From: Sphingomonas sp.
Lineage (GTDB): Bacteria > Pseudomonadota > Alphaproteobacteria > Sphingomonadales > Sphingomonadaceae
Assembly (NCBI GenBank): GCA_017418975.1
Contig: JAFOMG010000017.1
Location: 744,001 to 808,000 of the forward strand
DNA length: 64,000 nucleotides
Reading direction: 5' to 3'
A program made the translations under genes and the position numbers. Below the pieces are notes generated by a model. It saw nothing but the letters and a program-made list of their open reading frames with translations. It was not told the origin of the DNA and did no database searches. Shown here in pieces: positions 29,411-38,921 of this stretch. The first letter of the stretch is position 1. The number at the start of each line of letters is the position of its first letter.

Positions 29411-30211
29411 ATGAAACGCTCGTTCCTTCTGGCCACCGCGACGCTCGCCGGGATCGGCACCGCCCAGGCGCAGGACATGCGCCCGCTCTGCCCCGACCGC
29501 CCCGGGCTCGACACTCCCGCCTGCACGGTGGACCGGGGCCATTTCGTGATGGAGAGCGGCGCGGTCGACTGGTCGCTCGATCGCGATTCCGCCCAGCGCA
29601 GCGACAGCTGGACCTTCGGCGACCTGCTGATCCGCTACGGCGTGACCCAGGACATGGAAGTGCAACTCGGCTGGACCGCCCTGGGCGCGGTGCGGACCCA
29701 CGACCGGGCGAGCGGCACGGTGACCCATGCCAGCGGCACCGGCGACCTCACCCTGGCGATGCGCCGCAACCTCTCCCATCCCGACGGGTCGGGTTTCGCC
29801 GTGGCGGTGATGCCCTATGCCGCCCTGCCCACCGGCGGCGCGACCATCGGGGCCGGCGACTGGGGCGCCGGCCTGATCGTGCCGGTCAGCTACAGCCTGA
29901 CCGACAGGCTCGGCCTGTCCCTCACGCCGGAGGTCGATGCCGCGGTGGACGGCGACCGGCGCGGACGCCACCTCGCTTATGGCAGCGCGATCGGCCTGAG
30001 CACTGTCCTCACCGCCTCGTTGAGCGGCGCATTCGAGCTGCAGGCGATACGTGACGAGGATCCCGACGGACACGCTACCCAGGCGCTTGCCAGCCTGTCC
30101 TTCGCCTGGCAGCCGCGGCGCGATCTCCAGCTCGACCTGGGCGCCGTCGCCGGGCTCAATGCCGCCAGCCCGGACCTGGAGCTCTATCTGGGGATCGCGC
30201 GCCGCTTCTGA
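29411..30211 (+). CDS. Outer-membrane beta-barrel protein (phenol-degradation MetA-like/transporter family)
   Basis: 266 aa from the ATG at 29411. After a signal peptide (MKRSFLLATATLAGIGTAQA) comes 'RPLCPDRPGLDTPACTVDRG' and 'FVMESGAVDWSLDRDS', the opening pattern of this family (acquisition of Asp-Arg-Pro then a barrel). Alternating strands follow to a terminal aromatic 'LYLGIARRF', typical of outer-membrane insertion. Such proteins are annotated as transporters or phenol-pathway porins; the substrate is unknown. Confidence 0.75.
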   Translation: MKRSFLLATATLAGIGTAQAQDMRPLCPDRPGLDTPACTVDRGHFVMESGAVDWSLDRDSAQRSDSWTFGDLLIRYGVTQDMEVQLGWTALGAVRTHDRASGTVTHASGTGDLTLAMRRNLSHPDGSGFAVAVMPYAALPTGGATIGAGDWGAGLIVPVSYSLTDRLGLSLTPEVDAAVDGDRRGRHLAYGSAIGLSTVLTASLSGAFELQAIRDEDPDGHATQALASLSFAWQPRRDLQLDLGAVAGLNAASPDLELYLGIARRF

Positions 30212-30219
30212 GCCGCGCC

Positions 30220-30666
30220 TCAGGCGAGCGTCTTGCGCTGGATCACTACCGGGATGCCCTGCGCATCGGTCTCGAAGCCGGTGACATGGAACCCATGGCG
30301 CAGGTTGAGCAGGATCATCGGGTTGTTCGCGGCGCGGGTACGCGTCTCGACAAAGCGATAGCCCTCCGCCACGGCCTGCGCATGCTGCAGCCGCATCAGT
30401 TCGGAGGCCACGCCCCGGCCGCGAAGCGCGGGCGTGAGGCCGCCCAGCCAGCTGTAGAGCAGCGCGTCGCCGCGGCGATAGGCCAGCTTGAAGCCCTGCC
30501 AGCGGCCCGCCTCGATCGCCAGCCACAACATGGGCGCGTCCAGCTTCGGCAGCCGATCATGCAGATAGGCGTCCGAAAAATCGGGGAAGACCGATCGGCA
30601 GAGCGCCAGCAGCGGCGCGGCGGCATCGGCCACCGCGCCCTGCCAGCGTTCATATGCGATCGGCAC
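30220..30666 (-). CDS. GNAT-family N-acetyltransferase
   Basis: 148 aa. The acetyl-CoA pyrophosphate-binding motif A is 'LRGRGVASELMRLQH', after 'YSWLGGLTPALRG'; motif B includes 'RAANNPMILLNLRHGF'. It starts five bases after (downstream on the minus strand of) ettA, so it is probably co-transcribed with it. The acceptor substrate is unknown. Confidence 0.88.
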   Translation of the reverse strand: MPIAYERWQGAVADAAAPLLALCRSVFPDFSDAYLHDRLPKLDAPMLWLAIEAGRWQGFKLAYRRGDALLYSWLGGLTPALRGRGVASELMRLQHAQAVAEGYRFVETRTRAANNPMILLNLRHGFHVTGFETDAQGIPVVIQRKTLA

Positions 30667-30671
30667 CCCGA

Positions 30672-32351
30672 TCAGCGCGTCAGCTTCTTATAGGCCAGCG
30701 CGGTCGGGCGGTCGGCCGCGTCGCCCAGGCGGCGGCGCTTGTCTTCCTCATAGGCTTCGAAATTGCCTTCGAACCATTCGACATGGCTGTTGCCTTCGAA
30801 GGCCAGGATATGCGTGGCGAGACGATCGAGGAAGAAGCGATCGTGGCTGATCACCACGGCGCAGCCCGCGAAATTCTCGATCGCCTCTTCCAGCGCGCCC
30901 AGCGTTTCCACGTCGAGGTCGTTGGTCGGCTCGTCGAGCAGCAGCACGTTGCCGCCACGCTTCAGCATCTTGGCGATGTTCACGCGGTTGCGCTCACCGC
31001 CGGAGAGCTTGCCGACATTCTTCTGCTGGTCGGCACCCTTGAAGTTGAAGGCGCCGACATAGGCGCGGGTCGACTGATCGTGCCCGTTGATCTTCATGTA
31101 ATCGAGCCCGTCCGAGATTTCCTCCCAGACGTTCTTCTTGTCGTCCAGGTGATCGCGGCTCTGGTCGACATAGCCGAGACGCACCGTGGTGCCGATCTCG
31201 ACCGTGCCGGTGTCCGGCGTCTCCTGGCCGGTGATCAGCTTGAACAGAGTCGACTTGCCGGCGCCGTTCGGGCCGATCACGCCGACGATGCCGCCGGCGG
31301 GGAGCGTGAACGAGAGATTCTCGAACAGCAGCTTGTCGCCATAAGCCTTGGAGATGTTCTCCACTTCGATCACCTTGCCGCCCAGGCGCTCGGGCACCTG
31401 GATGACGATCTGGGCACCGCTCGGCTTGCGGTTCTCCTGGCTGGCGACGAGCTGGTCGAACTTGGCGATACGCGCCTTCGACTTGGTCTGGCGGCCCTTC
31501 GGGCCCTGGCGGATCCACTCGAGCTCGTCCTTGATCGCCTTCTGGCGGCCGGATTCCTCGCGATCCTCCTGCTCCAGGCGCTTGGCCTTCTTCTCCAGAT
31601 AGGTCGAGTAATTGCCCTCGTACGGGAAATACTTGCCGCGATCGATCTCGAGGATCCAGCCGACGACGTTATCGAGGAAATAGCGGTCGTGGGTGATCAT
31701 CAGCACCGCGCCGGCATATTCCTTGAGGTGGTTCTCCAGCCATTCGACGCTTTCGGCGTCGAGATGGTTGGTCGGTTCGTCGAGCAGCAGGATGTCCGGC
31801 TTCTGGATGAGCAGCCGGGTGAGCGCGATACGACGCTTCTCGCCGCCCGAAAGGTTGTCGACCGCCCAGTCCGACGGCGGGCAGCGCAGCGCTTCCATCG
31901 CGATCTCGAGCTGGTTGTCCAGCGTCCAGCCGTCGACCGCGTCGATCTTGGTCTGGAGCTCGCCCATCTCCTCCATCAGCGCGTCGAAATCGGTGTCGTC
32001 CTTCGGGTCGCCCATCTCGGCCGAGATCGCGTTGAAGCGATCAACCATGTCGGCCACTTCGCGCGCGCCGTCCTTGACGTTCTCGAGCACGTTCTTGGTC
32101 GGATCGAGCTGCGGCTCCTGCGGCAGATAGCCGACCGTGATATACTCGCCCGGCCAGGCCTCGCCCGAGAAATCCTTGTCGATGCCCGCCATGATCTTCA
32201 TCAGCGTCGACTTGCCGGCGCCGTTCGGGCCGACGATGCCGATCTTGGCGCCCTGATAGAATTGCAGGTTGATGTTGTTCAGCACCGGCTTGGGAGCGCC
32301 GGGGAAGGTCTTGGTCATGTCCTTCATGACGAAGGCGTATTGGGCGGCCAC
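30672..32351 (-). CDS. ettA: Energy-dependent translational throttle protein (ABC-F ATPase)
   Basis: 559 aa from a GTG at 32351 giving (M)AAQYAFVMKDMTKTFPGAPK, the standard EttA N-terminus; an upstream in-frame start would add 23 unlike residues. Two ATPase domains are present, with Walker A 'GPNGAGKSTLMKI' and 'GPNGAGKSTLFKL', signatures 'LSGGEKRRIAL' and 'LSGGERNRVNI', and Walker B 'LLLDEPTNHLD' / 'LLLDEPTNDLD'. The long linker between them (PtIM) contacts tRNA in the ribosomal E site. It links ATP status to translation. Confidence 0.96.
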   Translation of the reverse strand: MAAQYAFVMKDMTKTFPGAPKPVLNNINLQFYQGAKIGIVGPNGAGKSTLMKIMAGIDKDFSGEAWPGEYITVGYLPQEPQLDPTKNVLENVKDGAREVADMVDRFNAISAEMGDPKDDTDFDALMEEMGELQTKIDAVDGWTLDNQLEIAMEALRCPPSDWAVDNLSGGEKRRIALTRLLIQKPDILLLDEPTNHLDAESVEWLENHLKEYAGAVLMITHDRYFLDNVVGWILEIDRGKYFPYEGNYSTYLEKKAKRLEQEDREESGRQKAIKDELEWIRQGPKGRQTKSKARIAKFDQLVASQENRKPSGAQIVIQVPERLGGKVIEVENISKAYGDKLLFENLSFTLPAGGIVGVIGPNGAGKSTLFKLITGQETPDTGTVEIGTTVRLGYVDQSRDHLDDKKNVWEEISDGLDYMKINGHDQSTRAYVGAFNFKGADQQKNVGKLSGGERNRVNIAKMLKRGGNVLLLDEPTNDLDVETLGALEEAIENFAGCAVVISHDRFFLDRLATHILAFEGNSHVEWFEGNFEAYEEDKRRRLGDAADRPTALAYKKLTR

Positions 32352-32484
32352 GTGGCGGTCTCCGTTCGCAGGTCTGGATATGCAGGAAGTTTGGCGGCGA
32401 TGTAGCGAGCGGACGGTCAAATGGCAACGCGGCGCCGCGCGGGCCGCCTCGACGCCGCGCTCCCTACCCGTACCCCTTACCTAT

Positions 32485-32513
32485 CGTCATCCCCGCGCGG
32501 GCGTGGATCCAGG
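32485..32513. repeat. REP-like palindrome in the ettA-M28 gap
   Basis: CGTCATCCCCGC... followed by GCGTGGATCCAGG, an imperfect copy of the dispersed palindrome. The 390-bp gap (32421-32811) between the ettA region and the M28 peptidase otherwise shows no gene. CAACTGGTTG (32652-32661) and CCAGTCGGTTG (about 32710) may be weak related motifs. Confidence 0.55.
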
Positions 32514-32811
32514 GCCGTTCGGGAAACGCGGCAAGATCGAGCGCGGGAAGGAGAGATATCAGCTGCCGCCACAGCCACCCCATCTTGCAATGTAGGAACC
32601 GGTCTGCTGCGCTTCTCCGGCGCCTGACAGGCAGTGGCGGGGCAATGCTCAACCAACTGGTTGAACGATCGCCGCATGGTCGTGGCCAGTCAACGGAGTC
32701 AATGAATTGCAAAACCAGTCGGTTGAATATCGGCACGGCACGGTTTCGGAAACGCGGCGGAAACCCGCGCCGCATTGCCGAACGTTTCGGCTGCGGCTAG
32801 CGTCGCCGGCC

Positions 32812-34194
32812 ATGACCAAGCGCATCCTGCTCGCGGCGGTGGCCGCCCTCGCCCTTCCCCTCCCCGCCCTGGCCCAGGGCGCCGCGCATGACCCGGCGGC
32901 GCTGCGCGATGCCGCGCTGAAGGACGATTTCGCCTGGGAGATCACCGAGGGCCTGACCACGGAGATCGGCCAGCGCCTCGCGGCGACCGAGGCGGAAGCG
33001 CGTGCCCGCGCCTGGGCGGTGAAGAAGCTCACCGCGCTCGGCTTCCGGAACGTGCGCATCGAGACCTACCGGATGCCGGTATGGGTGCGCGGCGCGGAGA
33101 CCGCCGAAGTGCTCGGTGGATCGGCGCAGAAGCTGGCCATCGCCGCGCTCGGCAATTCGGGCTCGACCGGCGCCAAGGGAGTCGAGGCCGAGATCGCCTT
33201 TTTCCCCACGCTCGCCGACCTGCAGGCCGCGCCGGCCGAGGCGGTGAAGGGCAAGATCGTCTTCATCAGCAACGCGATGACGCCCACCCAGGACGGCTCG
33301 CAATATGGCTATTATGGCGGCGCCCGCCGTTTCGGCCCGAATCTGGCGGCCAGCAAGGGCGCGGCTGCCGTGCTGATCCGCTCGATCGGCACCGATCATC
33401 ACCGCAACCCGCATACCGGCGTGACCAACTGGGCCAAGGACGTGAAGCCGATCGCCGCCGCGGCGCTCTCGCTGCCCGACGCCGATCAGCTCGAGCGGCT
33501 GCTCAAGCGCGGCCCGGTGCGGCTCAGGCTGCTGGTCACGCCCGAGTTCAAGGGCGAGGCCGAATCGGGCAACGTCATCGCCGAAGTGCCCGGCAGCGAT
33601 CCCTCGGCGGGGATCATCCTGGTGGGCGGCCATCTCGACAGCTGGGACCTCGGCACCGGCGCGATCGACGATGCCGCGGGCGTGGCGATCACCACCGCCG
33701 CCGCCAAGCGGATCATGGACGCGGGCCAGCCGAAGCGCACGATCCGCGTCGTGTGGTTCGGCGCGGAGGAAGTCGGCGGCTTTGGCGGCGCGGCCTATGC
33801 CAAGGCGCATGCGAACGAGCGCCATGTGCTCGCCCAGGAATCGGATTTCGGCGCCGATCGCGTGTGGAAGTTCGAAGTGAACCTGCCCGAAGGCGCCAGG
33901 CCGATCGCGGATCGCCTGGCCACCGTCCTCTCTCCGCTGGGGATTGCGCGCGGCCGCGGCACGGCGCATGGCGGCACCGATGTCGGGCCGATCATCAATA
34001 CCGGCGTGGGCGTGATCGATCTCAGCCAGTCGGGCCTGCGCTATTTCGACTATCACCACACGCCCGACGACACGCTGGACAAGATCGATCCCGAGCAGCT
34101 CCGCCAGAATGTGGCGGCCTGGACGGCGATGCTGGCGGTGACGGCGAACGCGCCCGAGGATATCGGGCCGATCGCCAAGGGCGGCGGCGAGTGA
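32812..34194 (+). CDS. Secreted M28-family zinc aminopeptidase
   Basis: 460 aa from the ATG at 32812. Signal peptide MTKRILLAAVAALALPLPALAQ. A PA-domain-like insertion (about residues 120-240) precedes the catalytic core: 'ILVGGHLDSWDLGTGAIDDA' supplies His and Asp metal ligands, 'VVWFGAEEVGGFGG' the Glu-Glu, 'ESDFGADRVW' a further Asp, and 'DYHHTPDDTLDKID' the last His. It should remove N-terminal residues from peptides in the periplasm. It is a single gene. Confidence 0.92.
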   Translation: MTKRILLAAVAALALPLPALAQGAAHDPAALRDAALKDDFAWEITEGLTTEIGQRLAATEAEARARAWAVKKLTALGFRNVRIETYRMPVWVRGAETAEVLGGSAQKLAIAALGNSGSTGAKGVEAEIAFFPTLADLQAAPAEAVKGKIVFISNAMTPTQDGSQYGYYGGARRFGPNLAASKGAAAVLIRSIGTDHHRNPHTGVTNWAKDVKPIAAAALSLPDADQLERLLKRGPVRLRLLVTPEFKGEAESGNVIAEVPGSDPSAGIILVGGHLDSWDLGTGAIDDAAGVAITTAAAKRIMDAGQPKRTIRVVWFGAEEVGGFGGAAYAKAHANERHVLAQESDFGADRVWKFEVNLPEGARPIADRLATVLSPLGIARGRGTAHGGTDVGPIINTGVGVIDLSQSGLRYFDYHHTPDDTLDKIDPEQLRQNVAAWTAMLAVTANAPEDIGPIAKGGGE

Positions 34195-34378
34195 GGGAAC
34201 CTTCTGGCGGCCACCCGCATTGATGGCCGCCAATGGGCAAGATTTAGGCAAAAAAATGTCCTAAATTTTGCCATCGGGTGAATTTGCGATTGACGCATAC
34301 GCAACGACCGCTATGCCAACGGTTCGCGACGGCAATCGGGCCGGCTGCGAAACGTTTGAGTTCCTCTAGGAGCACCAC

Positions 34379-34612
34379 ATGAAGAAGATCCTCATTGTTG
34401 CTGCGACCGCCGGCCTGATGTCGCTCGCGGCTTGCAACGGCGGCACCACCAACACCACCGCCGAGAACGTTGCCGACTCGCACGAGGCGAATGCCGCCGC
34501 GTACGAAGCCGCTGCCGACAACACCACCAACGCCGCTGCCGAGGCGACCCTCGAGAACGCCGCGAACGTGGAAGAGAACAAGGCCGACGCCGCCGCGGCG
34601 AACGCGCACTGA
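34379..34612 (+). CDS. Small Ala/Asn/Glu-rich lipoprotein
   Basis: 77 aa, preceded by AGGAGCACC. The leader 'MKKILIVAATAGLMSLAACN' ends in a lipobox LAAC. The mature part is almost only Ala, Asn, Glu, Asp and Thr, with a quasi-repeat (AAAYEAAADNTTNAAAEA) that is probably helical. Such entericidin- or Lpp-like small lipoproteins are common in sphingomonads with no assigned role. A strong terminator follows, so it is a monocistronic, probably abundant transcript. Confidence 0.75.
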   Translation: MKKILIVAATAGLMSLAACNGGTTNTTAENVADSHEANAAAYEAAADNTTNAAAEATLENAANVEENKADAAAANAH

Positions 34613-34654
34613 TCTCCGTTCGGCGCCGGCCCCATGGCCGGACCGAGGAATAGG

Positions 34655-34684
34655 AAGGGCGCTCCCGAAAGGGGGCGCCCTTTC
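34655..34684 (+). terminator. Intrinsic terminator after the small lipoprotein gene
   Basis: AAGGGCGCTCCC-GAAA-GGGGGCGCCCTTT forms a GC-rich stem with a GAAA tetraloop and a short T run. Confidence 0.8.
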
Positions 34685-34739
34685 CTGTTGGGGGCCATCG
34701 CGCGCTCCGCTATGCCGGTGGGATCGAGGGGAAGGATGG

Positions 34740-36077
34740 ATGGGCGCAATCGCAACGAGCCATGCCGGCGGGCCGGCCAAGCCGCAGCGCTGGTGGCGGA
34801 TGCTCTATGTGTAGGTGCTGATCGGCATCGTGGCCGGGGCGCTGGTCGGCGCGATCTGGCCGGATGTCGGCGCATCGCTCGAGTGGCTGGGCCTCGCCTT
34901 CGTCAACCTGGTCAAGATGATCATCGCCCCGGTGATCTTCCTTACCCTGGTGACGGGCATCGCCGGGGCCCGCGAGCTGGGCTCGCTCGGCCGGGTGGTG
35001 CTGAAGGCGCTGGGCTATTTCCTGTTCTTCTCCACCCTGGCGCTGATCCTGGGCCTTGTCGTCGCCCATGTCGTCCAGCCCGGCGCGGGCATGCACATCG
35101 ATCCGCACGGCCTGAGCGAGGCCAAGGTCGCCGGCTTCGAGAAGCAGGCCCATGAGACCAGCGTCACCGGCTTCGTGATGGCGATCATCCCCACCACGCT
35201 GGCGTCGGCGCTCACCTCCGGGTCGATCCTCCAGGTGCTGTTCGTCGCCATCCTGTGCGGCATTGCGCTGGCGAGCATCGGCGAGCGGGTCCGTCCGCTG
35301 GTCGATCTGCTCGAGCAGGCATCGGAAATGGTGTTCCGCATCGTCGCCGTGCTGATGCGCGCCGCGCCGGTGGGCGCGTTCGGCGCGATGGCGTTCACCA
35401 TCGGCAAATACGGCCTCACCGCCCTGTTCAGCCTGGGCGGGCTGGTGGCGACCTTCTATCTCACGTCGATCCTGTTCATCCTGGGCGTGCTGGGCGTGGT
35501 CGGCTGGCTGGCGGGCTTCTCGATCCTCAAGCTGCTGCGCTATCTGAAGGCCGAGCTGCTGCTCGTCCTCGGCGCCTCTTCCTCCGAAGCCGCGCTGCCC
35601 GCGCTGATCGACAAGCTGGAGCGGGCCGGCTGCGACAAGGAAGTGGTCGGCGTGGTGGTGCCGGCGGGCTATTCGTTCAACCTGGACGGCACCAACATCT
35701 ACATGACGCTCGCGGCGCTGTTCATTGCCCAGGCGACCGGCGTGCACCTGTCGCTCGGCGAGCAGCTTGTCCTGCTCGGCACCGCCATGCTCACTTCCAA
35801 GGGCGCGGCGGGCGTCACCGGCGCGGGCTTCGCGACCCTGGCAGCGACGCTGATGGTGGTGCCCTCGATTCCCGTGGCGGGCATGGCGCTGATCCTGGGC
35901 GTCGACCGCTTCATGAGCGAATGCCGCAGCCTCACCAACTTCATCGGCAATGCCGTGGCGACGATCGTGGTGGCGCGCTGGGAGGGCCGGCTCGACCGCG
36001 AAGCCCTGCAACGGGCGCTCGACGGCAAGCCCGCCGCCGCCCCCGCTCACGCCGCCATCGCAACCGATGCGGACTGA
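34740..36077 (+). pseudogene. DctA-type dicarboxylate/amino acid:cation symporter with in-frame amber codon near the start
   Basis: The frame opens at the ATG at 34740 (GAGGGGAAGG upstream) and reads 'MGAIATSHAGGPAKPQRWWR' then MLYV. It hits TAG at 34812-34814 and continues with GTG CTG ATC in the same frame to 36077. DctA relatives have Gln at this point (LYVQVLIGI), so CAG to TAG is a single-base change. The rest is intact: '[18 protein letters not shown]', '[18 protein letters not shown]' and '[20 protein letters not shown]' carry the transport-site motifs. The GTG directly after the stop could restart translation, giving a 420-aa protein missing only the cytosolic N-terminus. Pseudogene, restart, suppression and sequencing error are all possible. 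Confidence 0.75.
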
Positions 36078-36086
36078 AAGCGGGAA

Positions 36087-36108
36087 ATGGCCGGGGTGAG
36101 AGGATTAG
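36087..36108. other. Candidate attL (degenerate tRNA-Pro 3' end)
   Basis: Aligned with 58333-58354 it matches at 18 of 22 positions, including CGGGG, GA and AGGATT blocks. It lies nine bases after the dctA stop codon and about 125 bp before the integrase. Four mismatches are unusual for a recent integration and suggest decay of the left end or a tolerant integrase. Confidence 0.55.
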
Positions 36109-36232
36109 GCCAAATAACTGGCAAATAAGAATAAATTCTGATAAAAATTCCCGCACAGAGCCTGCACAGGTACGGCGCATCAAAGACTTACGCCGCTGAT
36201 CTGCACGGTTTCTGCACAGCGGGGTTTGGGCC

Positions 36233-37522
36233 ATGGCGTTCATCACCGACAAAGAAGAGCTGAAAACCGGCCTCATCATCTTTCGGCGCGGCGACGTCGC
36301 GCACCGGAATTTCTATTGCCGGGTCAAGCTGCCGAAAGAGGATCGCTACAAGACGATCGCCCTAAAGACCTCGGATCGGCAGGAGGCACGCGACCGCGCT
36401 TTCGACCAGGACGCGGACATACGCTTCCGCCTCAAGCACGAGATCGCAGTCTTCAACCGCCCCTTCCGGCAGGTGGCCGAAGAGTATCTGGCCACCCAGC
36501 AACGCCGGGCCAAGGCTGGCGAGGTGTCAAAAGACCGACCAAAGAATCTCAAGAACGCCTTCAATCGTGCGCTCGAAGATTATGTCGGCAGCACGCAGAT
36601 TCACCTAATCGGCCAGGACCGCTGGGCTGGCTATCCGACCTGGCGGCGCGAGACCGGCAAGGGCCGCTTCCGCGAACAGGTCAGCGACGCGACCATCGCC
36701 TTCGAGATGGGCGCGCTCAACGCGGTCATGAACTACGCCATCAGCAAGCGGTACGTGCCCGCCAGCCATCGCTTCGAGGGCAAACCCAAGCTGAAATCGC
36801 CCCGTCGCGACGAGTTCACGCTTGAGGAATACCGCAAGCTGCACACCTTCGGGCGTAGTTGGGTCAAGAAGGCGACCACACCGCAAGGCTCTTGGTATCG
36901 CCAGATGTGCTACGAATTCATGCTCATCATGTGCAATACCGGCATGCGCCCGCCCGAGGCGAAGAACCTGCGCTGGCGCGACATCGCGCCCGCCAAGGAT
37001 CGCGACGGGCGCGAGATTGTCGTCTTGTTCGTCCAGGGCAAGGGCAAGACCCGCAAGCTGGTGGCCCCTAAGAGCGTCGGCGACTATCTCGACCGAGTGC
37101 GCGCATTATCCAAGGCCACCAAGCCCGACGATCACGTTTTCACGATCATCAACGGCAAACCGGCGAAGTTCCTCTACGCCGACACCGTGAAGGCCCTGCT
37201 GGAGGAAGCTAAACTTCGCGATGGGCCGAGCGGCATCCCGCGTTCGACCTATTGTTTCCGCCATACCTACGCGACCTTCCGTCTCAGCGAAGGCGTGGAC
37301 GTCTATATCCTGGCCGAGCAGATGGGCACCTCGGTCAAGATGATCGAGAACCACTATGGTCATGTGAACACGATCAAGCACGCGGATCGCGTGCTGATGG
37401 GCATGACGGGCTGGGAGCCCATCGAAGCCGATGATGCGGAGGCCGCCGCGAAGGCATTCAAGGCTGCTGCTACGCGCGACAAGGCGGCGCGGCCCGCGCA
37501 AGCTCGCCGAAAACGCGCCTAG
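36233..37522 (+). CDS. Tyrosine-type site-specific integrase
   Basis: 429 aa. The catalytic domain shows the first Arg in 'NTGMRPPEAKNLRWRDI', the His-x-x-Arg box in 'YCFRHTYATFRL', a later His in 'NHYGHVNTIKHADR' and the nucleophile Tyr in 'MIENHYGHV'. An N-terminal SAM-like core-binding domain covers residues about 60-200. The C-terminus is Lys/Arg/Ala-rich. It sits directly inside the left end of the island and reads inward. TGCACAG-type motifs at 36159-36221 and 58250-58275 could be arm-binding sites. Confidence 0.93.
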   Translation: MAFITDKEELKTGLIIFRRGDVAHRNFYCRVKLPKEDRYKTIALKTSDRQEARDRAFDQDADIRFRLKHEIAVFNRPFRQVAEEYLATQQRRAKAGEVSKDRPKNLKNAFNRALEDYVGSTQIHLIGQDRWAGYPTWRRETGKGRFREQVSDATIAFEMGALNAVMNYAISKRYVPASHRFEGKPKLKSPRRDEFTLEEYRKLHTFGRSWVKKATTPQGSWYRQMCYEFMLIMCNTGMRPPEAKNLRWRDIAPAKDRDGREIVVLFVQGKGKTRKLVAPKSVGDYLDRVRALSKATKPDDHVFTIINGKPAKFLYADTVKALLEEAKLRDGPSGIPRSTYCFRHTYATFRLSEGVDVYILAEQMGTSVKMIENHYGHVNTIKHADRVLMGMTGWEPIEADDAEAAAKAFKAAATRDKAARPAQARRKRA

Positions 37523-37655
37523 ATCGACGCCCAGGCAGCGTCGATCTTCGATCCCGCGTCCGGCCCGGACATTTTGGCGGGATCGTTCTTCTTGCCGATG
37601 CGCCGCTGGCGCTCTTTATCGGCATGTTCCCTAGCACAGCTAGGGAACCTCCCGC

Positions 37656-38576
37656 TTACCCTTGCTCAAATAACCGCATGCCCGTCTGCGGCGCGAACTT
37701 GTCGAAAACGTCCTGCTCTTCCTCCTCCTCCTGTTCCCAACGCGGCGATGCGTCGTCGAGATGAAGGAGCGAGATCGTGAAATCATATTGGTCCGACAGC
37801 AGCGCCATTTCCTCGCAAGGGTCGTGAAGCCACACATCCGCCCCATGGGGGCGGATGCCTTTGCTTTTCACGAGCAGGTCAGGCCGGACCGCGAGAGATG
37901 TTGACGGAACGGCAATCGGGGGGCGACCACTTGTCTTGAAATAGGCTCCCGTCTTGAGGGCGGACGTACTTGAGCGCGCCCACAAAATGTATCCGTCGCG
38001 GGATACGACAAGAACGGCGCGCCTTTCCGTATATTCGAGCCACCGCAAGGCGGCAGCGATCAGGGAGACGCGGTAGCGATCGGCACAGGCGCCAAGATCA
38101 TCCAGAGAGGGTTTGTTGCGCCCCTCGATCTGACGGCGGAAATCATCAAGCGGCATGAGAAGACCGGCGGCAAAGACATTCGCCTCGTGCTCGATCTCGG
38201 CATATTCGCTGTCCCAGCGCACCATATCCTGAGAGCGACATTCGAGCCCGTCTGGGAATAGCAATCGGTGCAGCAGATAATGACCGAGTTCATGGCCAAG
38301 GGTGAAATTGATCCGCCCTGGCGAGGTGATCGTGTCGTTGTATAGAATTCCCCAGCCCTTCTTGCCGGGAGGAGCCTTGTATAGGCCCCCATCGAAGTCG
38401 GGCAGCGCCTCCCCCTTTACCAAGGTTATCGGATCTTCCGGAAAGAATTGGTTCGAATAATCCTTCGCGACCGTCGCGACATCGACCGGGAAGCGGTCGG
38501 GGCCCGTCCCAAACGCCGCGTTGAGCAAACGAGTTAGATCGTTAGCTGCGCGATGCGGGGACAGGCGCGTGGTCAT
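37656..38576 (-). CDS. ImmA/IrrE-family metallopeptidase
   Basis: 306 aa. The zinc motif is 'INFTLGHELGHYLLHRLLFP' (HExxH) with the third-ligand region 'EIEHEANVFAAGLLMP'. A C-terminal domain of about 130 residues follows and ends with an acidic run (EQEEEEEQDVFD). The ATG overlaps the upstream XRE gene stop (ATGA). In ICEs such as ICEBs1, ImmA cleaves the ImmR repressor to release excision genes; the same logic is inferred here. An alternative is a stand-alone toxin-antitoxin-like pair. Confidence 0.9.
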   Translation of the reverse strand: MTTRLSPHRAANDLTRLLNAAFGTGPDRFPVDVATVAKDYSNQFFPEDPITLVKGEALPDFDGGLYKAPPGKKGWGILYNDTITSPGRINFTLGHELGHYLLHRLLFPDGLECRSQDMVRWDSEYAEIEHEANVFAAGLLMPLDDFRRQIEGRNKPSLDDLGACADRYRVSLIAAALRWLEYTERRAVLVVSRDGYILWARSSTSALKTGAYFKTSGRPPIAVPSTSLAVRPDLLVKSKGIRPHGADVWLHDPCEEMALLSDQYDFTISLLHLDDASPRWEQEEEEEQDVFDKFAPQTGMRLFEQG

Positions 38577-38896
38577 TCATCGTCCCCCCACAGCTTCACC
38601 ATCTGGCGTATCTTGGTCTTGGTGGCGGCGTCCATTTTCCGATAATCGCGGTAGAAACGGGCATCCGCGGCGTCCTCTTCGGTCACCGTCTCCCCACCAT
38701 CGAGAAGAAATTCGAGTGTTGTGTCGAGCTTCTCGGCGATCTTGGCCAGCTTTTCTGCCGATGGCCGGGGCGGGTTCTTGTTCTCCAGTTCCCAGATATA
38801 GCTCTTACTCGAATCGGTCAGGTCGGCGAGCGCATCGAGCGTGAGCCCCTTTTCCTTCCGAAGTTTCCGAATCTTATCCCCCAGCATGTTCGACAA
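38573..38896 (-). CDS. XRE-family repressor (ImmR-like) paired with ImmA
   Basis: 107 aa from a TTG at 38896, which has GGAG and AGG at workable spacing; the in-frame ATG at 38887 would need a long spacer. The HTH is at residues about 8-62 ('KIRKLRKEKGLTLDALADLT', then 'SKSYIWELENKNPPRPS'). A short acidic linker and helical tail ('AATKTKIRQMVKLWGDDE') follow, the type of region ImmA proteases cut. Its promoter is flanked by a 13-bp direct repeat, the probable operator. Confidence 0.88.
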   Translation of the reverse strand: MSNMLGDKIRKLRKEKGLTLDALADLTDSSKSYIWELENKNPPRPSAEKLAKIAEKLDTTLEFLLDGGETVTEEDAADARFYRDYRKMDAATKTKIRQMVKLWGDDE

Positions 38897-38921
38897 AGCG
38901 ACCTATCTCCTTGATTTTCCG

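Noticed and set aside
36159..36221. TGCACAG motifs near the integrase as the attachment core
   Set aside because: Similar motifs occur at 58250-58275, but they are short and variable and look more like integrase arm sites; the tRNA-Pro match is the better core.
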